A program made the position numbers and the translations under genes. Positions 1 to 8,249 of a stretch of DNA of 64,000 nucleotides are shown piece by piece. The notes under the pieces are model-generated. The model saw nothing but the letters and a program-made list of their open reading frames with translations. It did not search any database and was not told the DNA's origin. Each line of letters begins with the position of its first letter. Position 1 is the first letter of the stretch. Source of the DNA: an uncultured Cohaesibacter sp. (GTDB lineage Bacteria; Pseudomonadota; Alphaproteobacteria; Rhizobiales; Cohaesibacteraceae); assembly GCF_963676275.1 (NCBI RefSeq), contig NZ_OY781091.1:3016775-3080774 (forward strand), given 5' to 3'.

Positions 1-357
1 TCGGCGGCGTCCATTTCGGACTTCATCAAGGATCTGAATGAAGGTTCAGAGGCCGCCCGGGCCACTCTGAAGGACTGGTCTTACTATCTTGGTCGTGGCA
101 TTGCGACACTGACCAGCATGCTCAATCCAGAATGCATCATTCTTGGTGGGGCGGTGGCGCGGCTCTATCCCCTGTCCGAACAGGATGTGCTCAAGAGCAT
201 GCGCGATCATTTGATGCCCAAGTCCAAGGAACCCCAGATCAAACGCTCCAATATGGGCGTGGAGGCCCCCGCCATTGGCGCAGCGCGCATGTTGCACCGA
301 GACTTCTTCATGGGCGGCCCGGATAAGGGCGGCGCCAAATCGTCGGCGGAAGAATAG
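1..357 (+). CDS. ROK-family protein, C-terminal part (truncated by window start)
   Basis: An open frame runs from the first base to TAG at 355-357 and gives the last 118 residues. The stretch LNPECIILGG is the C-terminal signature of ROK proteins, a family of sugar kinases and NagC/Mlc-type repressors, and is followed by the usual helical C-terminus. The N-terminal half, which would show either an ATP-binding kinase lobe or a helix-turn-helix domain, lies outside the window, so kinase and repressor cannot be told apart. The tail ends with a short lysine/serine/glutamate-rich extension. Next to a sugar-type catabolic cluster either role is plausible. Confidence 0.75.
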   Translation, partial: SAASISDFIKDLNEGSEAARATLKDWSYYLGRGIATLTSMLNPECIILGGAVARLYPLSEQDVLKSMRDHLMPKSKEPQIKRSNMGVEAPAIGAARMLHRDFFMGGPDKGGAKSSAEE

Positions 358-358
358 C

Positions 359-437
359 CATAAGCACAGGGAAGGAGAAGTAGGAGAGAAAGAAGAATAA
401 GGAGAAGAATAACAAGCAAGTTGCATTCCCCCCTTCC
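359..437. other. Purine-rich spacer before the LysR gene
   Basis: About 60 bases (359-420) are almost all A and G on the plus strand and contain AAGGAGAAG twice (372-380 and 399-407). The Shine-Dalgarno-like GGAG lies too far upstream of the LysR start to act as an ordinary ribosome binding site. No promoter or terminator is clear. Confidence 0.4.
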
Positions 438-455
438 TTGCCCTTTAATCGCCTC

Positions 456-1445
456 ATGCGTGACATCAATATCAAGGCAACCGAATATTTTGAATCTGTC
501 GCCCGGCTTGGTTCCGTGACCAAGGCTGCAGGAGAGCTTGGCGTGTCGCCTTCGGCCGTCTCGCAACAGATCCGGCTGCTGGAAACCCAGTTTGGTGTCA
601 ATCTGTTCCGCCGGGAAAAGCGCAAGCTGGTGCTCACCCAGGAGGGGGACCGCCTGTTCCAGACCACGACACAGGCCTTCAGCGCCATTCGCAACGCCCG
701 CAATGCCATCACCCGCCAGAGGGAACTGCGCGGCCTCACCTTGCGCGTCAGCCCCAGCTTTGGCGTACGCTGGCTCGGCCCGCGTGTCTATGGCTTTCTG
801 GCCAAGCATCAGGAATGGAGCCTGCATGTGGATGCTACGCCGGACTATTCCTCTTTCGAGACCGAGGCCGTCGACTTCGACATACGCTACGGACTGGGCG
901 GCTGGGCAGGACTGGTGGAAAATTCCATCATGAGCGATCTGGTGCTGCCCATGTGCAGCCCGGACTATCTCAAGGAGCTGCAAGCGCATTCCGCAGATCC
1001 TCGCGAACAATTGCGCCATGCCCGCAAGATCCATAGTGCCAAGGCGCTGTTGCGCTGGGATCTGTGGCTGGCCGCGAACAATATCGAAATTCCCAACCTG
1101 CATTATCAGCTGCGCTTTGACCGCTCTTCGATGTCGATCGAGATGGCCAAACAGGGCGGTGGACTGGCGCTTGAAAATGCCGCCCTTTGCCTGCCCGATC
1201 TGCTCAACGGCAATCTGGTCCCCTTCAGCCCGACCTTTCCGGTGATTGAATATCCCGCCTACTGGTTCGTCTGCCCCTCACGGCATTTCAATCGCCGCAT
1301 CGTCAAGCATTTCTCCGACTGGCTGATACAAGAGAGCCGCGACCATGAGGACGCGACTCGTCAGTTTCTCGAAAATTGCCAATGCAGCTTCCTCAAAGAG
1401 ACCAGCGAAGGCCTCGTACAGGCAGGCAGTCCCGACAGTCGCTAG
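456..1445 (+). CDS. LysR-family transcriptional regulator (GcvA-like)
   Basis: Predicted DNA-binding regulator of about 329 residues, typical for LysR proteins. The N-terminal winged helix-turn-helix is visible as TKAAGELGVSPSAVSQQI followed by LFRREKRKLVLT, and the rest fits the periplasmic-binding-like effector domain (LRVSPSFGVRWLGPR onward). ATG at 456 is preferred; an in-frame TTG at 438 would add six residues, and neither has a clear ribosome binding site. The gene converges on the TRAP large-permease gene with only about 20 bp between stop codons, so it is the likely local regulator of that operon. This is inferred from position only; effector and targets are unknown. Confidence 0.85.
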   Translation: MRDINIKATEYFESVARLGSVTKAAGELGVSPSAVSQQIRLLETQFGVNLFRREKRKLVLTQEGDRLFQTTTQAFSAIRNARNAITRQRELRGLTLRVSPSFGVRWLGPRVYGFLAKHQEWSLHVDATPDYSSFETEAVDFDIRYGLGGWAGLVENSIMSDLVLPMCSPDYLKELQAHSADPREQLRHARKIHSAKALLRWDLWLAANNIEIPNLHYQLRFDRSSMSIEMAKQGGGLALENAALCLPDLLNGNLVPFSPTFPVIEYPAYWFVCPSRHFNRRIVKHFSDWLIQESRDHEDATRQFLENCQCSFLKETSEGLVQAGSPDSR

Positions 1446-1466
1446 AAGCAACGCTCTGCAATGCGA

Positions 1467-2723
1467 TCAGTAGATCGTCAGTGCCGGAATGTAGGAAATC
1501 ATCAGCAACACTGCCAGCGCCACCAGATAGAAGGGCAGCAACGACCAGACCACCGAGCTGATGCCGGTTTTGGCGATTGCCGCCGAGATGAACAGCGTCG
1601 TCCCGACCGGCGGAGTGTAGAGCCCGATCGACAGATTGACCACCATCATCAGCCCCAGTTGCACCGGATCCAGACCGATATGTTGGGCGAGAACCACAAA
1701 TAGCGGCCCCAGCAGCAATACTGCGGCAGGCAGATCGAGAAATGCCCCGACAATCAGCATCACCACATTCATCGCCATGATGATCATCCATGGCTCGGAA
1801 AAGAAGGATGTGACCCATATCGCCAGATTCTGCGGCACCCGCTCGGCAGTCAGCAGCCATTGCATGACCGAAGACGCCATGATGATCAGCATCACAGCAC
1901 CGGTCATCATCGCCGTATCGATCATCGCCCGCCACAGGACCGACCAGTTGAGATCGCGATAGATCAAGCCGCTCACCAGCAATGCATAGGCCACCGCCAT
2001 GACGCTGACTTCCGTCGGCGTCGCAATGCCGAAACGCAAGGTGCCGATAACGAAAAGCGGCATAAGCAGCGCCGGAATGGCAATCATGACCTGCCCCTTG
2101 AAGGCACGGAAACCGCCTTCGAGCGGCGCTCTGGGCAAATCCCGGTGACGGGCAACAAGCCACACCGCAATGAACATGCTGACGCCAAGCATCAAGCCGG
2201 GAAGAATACCGGCAATGAACAGATCGATGATGGAAACGTTGGACACCAGCCCGTAAAGGATCAACGGGATGGAGGGCGGAATGAGCACGGAAACGGTCGA
2301 AGAGGAGGAGTTGATCGCCGCTGCAAATCCGCGCGGATATCCTTCTTTCAACTGAACGGGAATGAGTGCATTGCCAAGCGCAGTCGCATCAGCCACAGCC
2401 GAGCCGGAAACGCCACCGAACATCACCGAACCGATGATGGAAACCTGTCCCATTCCGCCCTTGAAACGCCCGACAAGCAAGCGGGCGATATTGACCAGAT
2501 AGACCCCGAATCGACCCGACATCATCAGGCTGCCAGCCATGATGAAAAAGGGAATGGCCAGCATCGGGAAACTCTGCGTCGGCGTGTAGAGCCGCTGCAG
2601 GATGACAGCCAGCGGTTTCCCCTCCATGATGAGGGCAAAACCAACCCCGCCCAACATTGCGCACCCCACCGGCACGGCAATGGCCAGCAGCAGGAGAAAG
2701 CCCCATATCATGATAATAGACAT
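1467..2723 (-). CDS. TRAP transporter large permease (DctM type)
   Basis: The 418-residue integral membrane protein is the channel-forming subunit of a tripartite ATP-independent periplasmic transporter, which uses an ion gradient to import a carboxylate-type solute captured by a binding protein. Family motifs are clear: MLAIPFFIMAGSLM, FGGVSGSAVADATALG and INSSSSTVSVLIPPSIPLILYG, with about a dozen hydrophobic segments. It starts 12 bp after the small-permease gene, with a good GAAGGAG ribosome binding site. It is the last gene of a six-gene minus-strand operon with transketolase and SDR genes. The substrate cannot be read from the sequence. Confidence 0.93.
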   Translation of the reverse strand: MSIIMIWGFLLLLAIAVPVGCAMLGGVGFALIMEGKPLAVILQRLYTPTQSFPMLAIPFFIMAGSLMMSGRFGVYLVNIARLLVGRFKGGMGQVSIIGSVMFGGVSGSAVADATALGNALIPVQLKEGYPRGFAAAINSSSSTVSVLIPPSIPLILYGLVSNVSIIDLFIAGILPGLMLGVSMFIAVWLVARHRDLPRAPLEGGFRAFKGQVMIAIPALLMPLFVIGTLRFGIATPTEVSVMAVAYALLVSGLIYRDLNWSVLWRAMIDTAMMTGAVMLIIMASSVMQWLLTAERVPQNLAIWVTSFFSEPWMIIMAMNVVMLIVGAFLDLPAAVLLLGPLFVVLAQHIGLDPVQLGLMMVVNLSIGLYTPPVGTTLFISAAIAKTGISSVVWSLLPFYLVALAVLLMISYIPALTIY

Positions 2724-2735
2724 TCACTTTCTCCT

Positions 2736-3305
2736 TCAGCTTAGACTTTGTGTGTCCGGTGGCGGAGTGGAAATTTTCACCCCCCCGATCAGGCGGACGA
2801 TCTCGCACAATGCGATGATGGCCATGCAGGCAAAAGCATAGATCAGGCCCAGATAGCCCCAGAATTGCTTGATACCCAGCGTGGAGAGCGACTGATATTG
2901 CGCGGCCCGCAGAATGGGTGGGCTCGAATAGAGAATTCCCAGAGCAACGATGATCAGGACAAGCTGGATGATGATGAGAAGAAGACGCTTGGGCCGTTCA
3001 TCCAGCATTTCAGGCAACAGACGAATCGCGATATGACCACCTCTGGCCGAGGCAACAACGATACCCCCTGCAACGAGCCAGGGCAGCAGCAGGGCGTGAA
3101 TTTCATAGGCCCAGGCTATCCCTGCCCCAAAGGCATAGCGAAGGACGACATTGACGAGTAGCGCAATAAACATGAAGGTCAGACAGATGAATGCGATGAC
3201 CTTCCCGCTTCCTGCAAGTCCCTCGATCAGCAGATCGAAGAAACGGAGGAAGGGAACGGGCCCCTCCCTCCCCTGGCAGGATACGCCAGGTTCTGTGGCC
3301 ATCAT
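2736..3305 (-). CDS. TRAP transporter small permease (DctQ type)
   Basis: The product of 189 residues has four hydrophobic segments and the DctQ pattern: a short cytoplasmic N-terminus, then FIALLVNVVLRYAFGAGIAWAYEI and WLVAGGIVVASARGGHIAI. In the TRAP complex it pairs with the large permease encoded immediately downstream. Its ATG overlaps the last base of the binding-protein stop codon (TAATG), a sign of translational coupling. The length is slightly above the family's usual 160-180 because of an N-terminal extension; a second ATG follows directly. Confidence 0.9.
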   Translation of the reverse strand: MMATEPGVSCQGREGPVPFLRFFDLLIEGLAGSGKVIAFICLTFMFIALLVNVVLRYAFGAGIAWAYEIHALLLPWLVAGGIVVASARGGHIAIRLLPEMLDERPKRLLLIIIQLVLIIVALGILYSSPPILRAAQYQSLSTLGIKQFWGYLGLIYAFACMAIIALCEIVRLIGGVKISTPPPDTQSLS

Positions 3306-4273
3306 TATTGACCTGCTGCTGCCTTGAGAGCTTTTACAAATTCAGGGAATTTCTCGGCATATTTGTCATAGACAGATGCCGTTGCTTCCTGAAAAGCCTT
3401 CTTGTCGACGTCAGCAAAGGTTGCCCCTTCCTCTTCCATCTTTGGCCGCAGGGTCTGATCGCCTTCATAGGAGAGCTGGCGTTGCAGCTTGCCTGCTTCC
3501 TTGGTGGCCTTGATAACGCAATTCTGCGTTTCCTTGTCGATGGATTCCCACCAGCCAAGCCCGGCCACGATCGGGGTCGTTTCATATTTGTGTCCACTCA
3601 TGGTCACAAAAGGCGTGATCTTGTGCAATTTGGCCGAATAGATGTTGGTCAGGGGATTTTCCTGTCCATCAAAGACACCGGCCTGCAAGGCACTTGGCAA
3701 TTCGGACCAGGCCAAAGGCGCAGGCGCAGCACCAAGCGCTTCAAAGATATCGACCGTCATCTGGTCTGGCGGGGTTCTGATCTTCATGCCCTTGATGTCG
3801 GCAGGCTCTGAGATGATTTTCGAAACATGTGTAATGTTACGAATTCCGTTATCCCAGAATCCGACCACTTTCAGGCCGACTTTCTGCGCCCGCTCATCCA
3901 GCATCGCGCCGATTTCGCCATCCAGCATTTTCCATGCAGCAGGAAGGTCGGCAAACAGGAATGGCAAGCCCAGAAGGCCAAACTCGGGCACGATCTGTGC
4001 CATTGGCCCCTGACTGTTGGCGCTCAACTGGATCACGCCAGCTGTTGCCGAAGTCAGCATTTCCACGTCATTGCCCATGGTTGCCGAAGGGGCAACATTG
4101 ACCGTATCTGCACCACCGCGGCAGGCGGTATATTCTTCGGCCCATTTTTCAGCAGCAATGAAACGGGGATTGCCCGGGTTGGCCCCGTGCGCAAAAATCA
4201 CCTCGGCAGCCTGAGCTCCCCCGGCAAGCAAAGTTGTAGTGGCAAGGAATACCAGCAGTTTCATCTTCATCAT
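3305..4273 (-). CDS. TRAP transporter solute-binding protein (DctP type)
   Basis: Periplasmic receptor of 322 residues with a signal peptide (MKLLVFLATTTLLAGGAQAAE). The mature part shows DctP features: EVIFAHGANPGNPRF at the start, a GLKVVGFWDNGIRNITHV segment and DIKGMKIRTPPDQMTVDIFEALGAAP, where family members contact the ligand carboxylate through the conserved Arg of the IRTP region. A strong GGGAGGAG site precedes ATG codons at 4273 and 4270. It lies 67 bp downstream of the SDR gene and is coupled to the small permease. The ligand is unknown; the neighbouring transketolases suggest a sugar-acid or related polyol-type acid, which is inference. Confidence 0.93.
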   Translation of the reverse strand: MMKMKLLVFLATTTLLAGGAQAAEVIFAHGANPGNPRFIAAEKWAEEYTACRGGADTVNVAPSATMGNDVEMLTSATAGVIQLSANSQGPMAQIVPEFGLLGLPFLFADLPAAWKMLDGEIGAMLDERAQKVGLKVVGFWDNGIRNITHVSKIISEPADIKGMKIRTPPDQMTVDIFEALGAAPAPLAWSELPSALQAGVFDGQENPLTNIYSAKLHKITPFVTMSGHKYETTPIVAGLGWWESIDKETQNCVIKATKEAGKLQRQLSYEGDQTLRPKMEEEGATFADVDKKAFQEATASVYDKYAEKFPEFVKALKAAAGQ

Positions 4274-4340
4274 TCTCCTCCCTGTGATGATAAAGTGAGA
4301 TGGGAATCGGCCTAAACCGATCAGTTTGGTCTTTCTTTAA

Positions 4341-5093
4341 TCAGTGAATGAGTGAACCTCCATTGACGTCGACCTCGGTCCCGGTGCAATAGGCAGAGAG
4401 ATCCGAAGCAAGGAACAAGGCGCAGCCTGCAACATCTTCAGCCGTACCGGCGCGTCCCATCGGGATACCGGCAAGAACGCTTGCCCGCATTTCCTCGGTC
4501 AGTTTACCAGCTGTGATATCAGTTGCAATGAAACCCGGACAAATGGCATTCGAGCGGATATTGTCCGGCGCCAGTTCGCGCGCCATCGCCTTTGTAAGGC
4601 CAAGCACACCGGCCTTGGCTGCGGAATAATGCGGCCCGCCGAATATCCCGCCGCCACGCTGGGCGGAAACCGAGGAGAGGTTGATGATCGAACCGCTCTT
4701 GCGCGCCCGCATATGCGGGATGACGGCCTGACTCATATAAAGGGTTCCGCGCAAGCTGACATCGGTCACGGCTTCATAATTCTGCGGGCCGATATCCATG
4801 ATCTTGAGAGGCTGGGTAATGCCGGCATTATTCACGAGAATATCGATTTGGCCCCATTGCGCCAGCAAGGCCTCGACGGTTTTGAGGCAAGCCTCCTTGT
4901 CCGTCACATCGCAGGCCATTCCGATATGTTGCGGTCCAAGGTCCGCCGCCGCTTCCCTTGCCAGATCTTCATCCAGATCGGTAATCGCCACTGTCGCACC
5001 CTGTTCGGCAAACATCCGGGCCGTCGCTTTGCCAAGCCCACGCGGCGAGGCCGCGCCCGTAACAATGGCAAATCTTCCCTCCAGCAAACCCAT
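4341..5093 (-). CDS. SDR-family NAD(P)-dependent oxidoreductase
   Basis: The 250-residue classical short-chain dehydrogenase/reductase probably interconverts a hydroxyl and a keto group on the pathway substrate. The cofactor loop is TGAASPRGLG (residues 12-21, slightly longer than the classical TGxxxGxG), NNAG is at 88-91, and the catalytic Ser143, Tyr156 and Lys160 are in place. D40 at the end of the second strand (ITDLD) favours NAD(H). The Asn normally found in the fourth-helix motif (VNLxG) is Ser113 here (DVSLRG), which is unusual. The gene lies between the split transketolase and the TRAP genes in one operon. Confidence 0.9.
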   Translation of the reverse strand: MGLLEGRFAIVTGAASPRGLGKATARMFAEQGATVAITDLDEDLAREAAADLGPQHIGMACDVTDKEACLKTVEALLAQWGQIDILVNNAGITQPLKIMDIGPQNYEAVTDVSLRGTLYMSQAVIPHMRARKSGSIINLSSVSAQRGGGIFGGPHYSAAKAGVLGLTKAMARELAPDNIRSNAICPGFIATDITAGKLTEEMRASVLAGIPMGRAGTAEDVAGCALFLASDLSAYCTGTEVDVNGGSLIH

Positions 5094-5139
5094 CTTCTTC
5101 CCTTTCTCCCAATCTTAAAATTGCAAAAATTGCAAAGTG

Positions 5140-6183
5140 TTACATCCAGTTTTTTATCTTTTCGACGATTTTCCCCACAGACAGGCCATACATGTCATGA
5201 AGGGTCGGCAAAGCGCCCGCCTCAAGAAAAGCGTCCGGCAATCCGATCATCCGGAAGGTCGGGGTAACAGCATTTGTCAGCAGCGTGCGGGCCACCGCCT
5301 CGCCAAGACCGCCATTGACCGTGTGATTCTCGGCGGTGACGACGAGCCGCCCGCCCTTGCCCGCTTCAGCAAGGATGGTTTCTTCATCCAGCGGCTTGAT
5401 CGTCGGCGAATGCAGCACGGCAACATCAATGCCCTCTTTGGCCAGCCGTTCAGCAGCATCAAGCGCCCGCATGGTCATCAGACCGCAGGAAATGACCAGC
5501 ACATCCTTGCCATCGCGAATGATCTGGGCCTTGCCCAGCCTGAACCGGTAATCGGGATTGTGGCGCGTCAGCACCGAGGGCACCTGCCCGCGCAACAGGC
5601 GCGCATAGACCGGCCCATCATGGGCAGCCATCGCCGGAACCATACCGGAAATGTCATCGGCATCGCAGGGATCAATGATCGTCATGTTGGGCAGGCCGCG
5701 AAAGATCGCCAGATCCTCGGTTGCCTGATGGCTGGGACCATAGCCTGTCGTAAGCCCCGGCAGGGCACAGACGATCTTGACCGGCAGATTCTCCTCGGCG
5801 ATGGCCATCGCAATGAAATCATAGGCCCGGCGCGAAGCGAAAACCGCATAGGTCGTGGCGAAGGGAACAAAGCCCTCGCGCGCCAGCCCGGCAGCCGTCA
5901 TCATGAGGCTCTGTTCGGCCATTCCCATCTGGTAGAAACGATCCGGCAGTGCCTGGGCGAAGATATGCAAATCGGTATATTTGCTGAGATCAGCGGTGAG
6001 ACCGACGATCTTTTCATTCTTGCCAGCCAGCTCCACAAGCGCATTGCCAAAGGGAGCGGCAACCGTGTCATAGCCTTCCGCCTCCAGCGAAGCGATCATT
6101 GCCGAGGTTGTCAGGGTCTCTCCACTATCCGTCTTGGGAACCGAACGCGGCTCATATTTGCGTGCCATCGATGCGAGAGTCAT
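5140..6183 (-). CDS. Transketolase, C-terminal subunit (split enzyme)
   Basis: The 347-residue protein carries the pyrimidine-binding and C-terminal domains of transketolase: VGLTADLSKYT, the MGMAEQSLMM segment that holds the Glu activating thiamine diphosphate, GLTTGYGPSHQATEDLA, and a C-terminal Rossmann-like domain. It functions only with the N-terminal subunit encoded just upstream. The start is ATG 6183, which overlaps the upstream TGA as ATGA, rather than the longer open frame from 6291. Split transketolases often occur in specialised carbohydrate or sulfosugar pathways (for example apulose-4-phosphate or sulfofructose transketolases), but no specific substrate can be assigned here. Confidence 0.9.
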   Translation of the reverse strand: MTLASMARKYEPRSVPKTDSGETLTTSAMIASLEAEGYDTVAAPFGNALVELAGKNEKIVGLTADLSKYTDLHIFAQALPDRFYQMGMAEQSLMMTAAGLAREGFVPFATTYAVFASRRAYDFIAMAIAEENLPVKIVCALPGLTTGYGPSHQATEDLAIFRGLPNMTIIDPCDADDISGMVPAMAAHDGPVYARLLRGQVPSVLTRHNPDYRFRLGKAQIIRDGKDVLVISCGLMTMRALDAAERLAKEGIDVAVLHSPTIKPLDEETILAEAGKGGRLVVTAENHTVNGGLGEAVARTLLTNAVTPTFRMIGLPDAFLEAGALPTLHDMYGLSVGKIVEKIKNWM

Positions 6184-7034
6184 AGCGGTCTTCCTTCTTC
6201 CAGAACGGCAAGAGCCTTGGACCATTCCTCCGGCTCGACCCGGACGAAATGCGACATTTCCCGCTCCTCGAGAAACGGAACCCCCTTGCACATCTTGCTG
6301 TCAAAGATGATGACGCGCGGCTGGCGTCCCGGATGAGCGCGCGCCGCATCAAGGGCCTTGACGACTGCGTCCAGATCGTTGCCGTCAACGCGCTGACAGT
6401 GCCAGCCGAACGCTTCCCACTTCTTGTCCAGTGGCTCGGAACACATCATCGCGGTGGATTTGCCATCAGCCTGCTGATTGTTGAAATCGACGAGGCAAAT
6501 CAGATTGTCGAGCCCGTAATGGGCACCAGCCATGGCCGCTTCCCAGGTTGACCCCTCGCCCAATTCACCGTCGGACATGAGATTATAGACGAGCGCCGCG
6601 CTCTCCTTGCGCTTCAGCCCGAGCGCCATGCCTACCCCGATGCCGAGACCATGGCCCAGAGATCCGCCGGTAATCTCCATACCGGGTGTATAGGATGCCA
6701 TGCCGGACATTGGCATGCGGCTGTCATCCATGCCATAGGTCTCCAGCTCCTCTTCGGGCAGGATTTCCGCTTCCATCATCGCAGCATAAAGAGCGATGGC
6801 ATAATGCCCGATGGACAGCAGGAAGCGATCCCGCCCCTCCCACTCAGGCTCTTCGGAGCGATATTCCAGAGCGTGAAAATAGACTGCTGCCAGCACATCC
6901 GCGATGCCGAGTGCCTGTCCAATATATCCTTGACCCTGCACCTGCCCCATCAGCAGTGCCTTGCGGCGTATATTCCAGGCGCGTTGCGCCAATGACATAT
7001 TGGGCAGGCTCTCAACCAGATCCGGTTGATCCAT
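6180..7034 (-). CDS. Transketolase, N-terminal subunit (split enzyme)
   Basis: This 284-residue protein supplies the thiamine-diphosphate pyrophosphate-binding half of transketolase. Visible motifs are GHY near residue 75, GGSLGHGLGIGVGMALG, and the magnesium/ThDP motif starting MSDGELGEGSTWEAAM and ending in LVDFNNQQ. GGAGGAGGT precedes the ATG. It is the first gene of the minus-strand catabolic operon and overlaps its partner by four bases, so the two subunits are probably made in equal amounts. Full-length transketolase is encoded separately at 8250-10253, which argues that the split enzyme has a specialised substrate. Confidence 0.9.
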   Translation of the reverse strand: MDQPDLVESLPNMSLAQRAWNIRRKALLMGQVQGQGYIGQALGIADVLAAVYFHALEYRSEEPEWEGRDRFLLSIGHYAIALYAAMMEAEILPEEELETYGMDDSRMPMSGMASYTPGMEITGGSLGHGLGIGVGMALGLKRKESAALVYNLMSDGELGEGSTWEAAMAGAHYGLDNLICLVDFNNQQADGKSTAMMCSEPLDKKWEAFGWHCQRVDGNDLDAVVKALDAARAHPGRQPRVIIFDSKMCKGVPFLEEREMSHFVRVEPEEWSKALAVLEEGRPL

Positions 7035-7273
7035 GACGACCTCCTCCGCCTTGCTTTTCGCATTGGTTGCAAAAACGGTAGCATTCGGCCTGATGGCTGT
7101 CCGTTAGGAAAAATTAAATAATTGTGTAGCCGTGCTTAACGACTTTCAGCAATGTTAAGCTGAACTAAAAAGGATGTTAAGTTTTCGACATTGAAGCCGT
7201 AAGGCGATTGGCCCACCCTTGCTGAAAAATCGAGACCGGACCTCCATGCTCTGGTCTCTGCAGGGAGGAGCCT
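7035..7273. promoter_or_regulatory. Divergent regulatory region with spaced TTAAC repeats
   Basis: The region separates the minus-strand split-transketolase/TRAP operon from the plus-strand dehydrogenase/transketolase pair, so it should hold both promoters. GCTTAAC (7134-7140) and GTTAAGC (7154-7160) form a perfect inverted repeat with a 13-bp spacer, and a further GTTAAG lies at 7176-7181. The units are about 20-22 bp apart, roughly two helical turns, as expected for an operator bound by a dimeric regulator. The LysR or ROK protein at the left edge is a candidate. The promoter elements themselves are not convincing by eye. Confidence 0.5.
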
Positions 7274-8230
7274 ATGGAGAATATTGTTTTTCTGGACAGG
7301 GATACGGTGGCACCACAGATCACCATCCGCCGTCCGGATTTCGCCCACGACTGGACCGAATATGACCGCACCGGTGCTGCCGACGCTGCCGACCGGCTCA
7401 GGGACGCGACAATCGCCATCAACAACAAGGTGCCTTTGAGAAGGGAAACCCTCGCAGCGCTTCCCAAGCTGCGGTTGATAGCCATTGCGGCGACCGGCTA
7501 TGACTGCGTTGACCTTGCCGCCTGCCGCGAATTCGGAATAGCCGTCGCGAACATTCGCGGCTATGCCACCCACACGGTTCCGGAACATGCCTTTGCCCTG
7601 ATCCTTGCCTTGCGCCGCAGCCTCGTGCCCTACCGGCAGGATGTACGCGATGGCGCATGGGTCAAGGCGGATCAATTCTGCTTTTTCAACCACCCGATTC
7701 GCGATCTGGCTGGCAGCAATCTGGTCATCATAGGCGAAGGCTCGATCGGCCAGAGCGTCGCCGCGCTCGGACGCGCCTTCGGCATGAATGTGATGTTTGC
7801 CGCCCATAAGGGATCAACCGGTCTGGGACCACTCTACACCCCGTGGGAAGAAGCCCTTGCACTGGCCGATGTCATTTCCATTCACTGCCCCCTGATGCCT
7901 GCCACCGAGTGGATGATCGGCATGAAGGAGTTCCGGCAGATGAAACGCCAGCCGATCATCGTCAACACCGCACGCGGCAGACTGGTGGTCGAGGAAGATC
8001 TCGAGCAGGCCCTGAAGCAGGGGCTGATAGCTGGCGCGGGCTTTGATGTTGCCGCCTCCGAGCCGCCGCCTGTTGAGTCCCCGCTGATGCGCCTGCTTGA
8101 CTATCCCAATTTCATTCTGACCCCCCATACGGCCTGGGCCAGCCAGGAAGCCCAGCAGACGCTGGTCGACCAGATGATCGACAATATCGAAAATTTCGTT
8201 CGCGGCGAGCCAAGCAACATCGTCGAATGA
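7274..8230 (+). CDS. D-2-hydroxyacid dehydrogenase (hydroxypyruvate/glyoxylate reductase type)
   Basis: The 318-residue enzyme of the D-isomer-specific 2-hydroxyacid dehydrogenase family has the nucleotide motif GEGSIG (154-159) and the catalytic triad Arg234 (NTARG), Glu263 and His285 (TPHTAW). The second-strand end reads AAHKG with no acidic residue, which suggests NADP(H) rather than NAD(H). It most resembles glycerate dehydrogenases/hydroxypyruvate reductases, so it could convert hydroxypyruvate or glyoxylate to glycerate or glycolate. A GGAGGAG site lies just before the ATG, and the transketolase gene follows after 19 bp in the same transcript. The exact substrate is uncertain. Confidence 0.88.
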   Translation: MENIVFLDRDTVAPQITIRRPDFAHDWTEYDRTGAADAADRLRDATIAINNKVPLRRETLAALPKLRLIAIAATGYDCVDLAACREFGIAVANIRGYATHTVPEHAFALILALRRSLVPYRQDVRDGAWVKADQFCFFNHPIRDLAGSNLVIIGEGSIGQSVAALGRAFGMNVMFAAHKGSTGLGPLYTPWEEALALADVISIHCPLMPATEWMIGMKEFRQMKRQPIIVNTARGRLVVEEDLEQALKQGLIAGAGFDVAASEPPPVESPLMRLLDYPNFILTPHTAWASQEAQQTLVDQMIDNIENFVRGEPSNIVE

Positions 8231-8249
8231 CCGAGGATCAAGGATTAGC

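Noticed and set aside
6184-6291. Longer N-terminus for the C-terminal transketolase subunit
   Set aside because: The extra 36 codons overlap the other subunit gene, while ATG 6183 forms a tight ATGA coupling with it.
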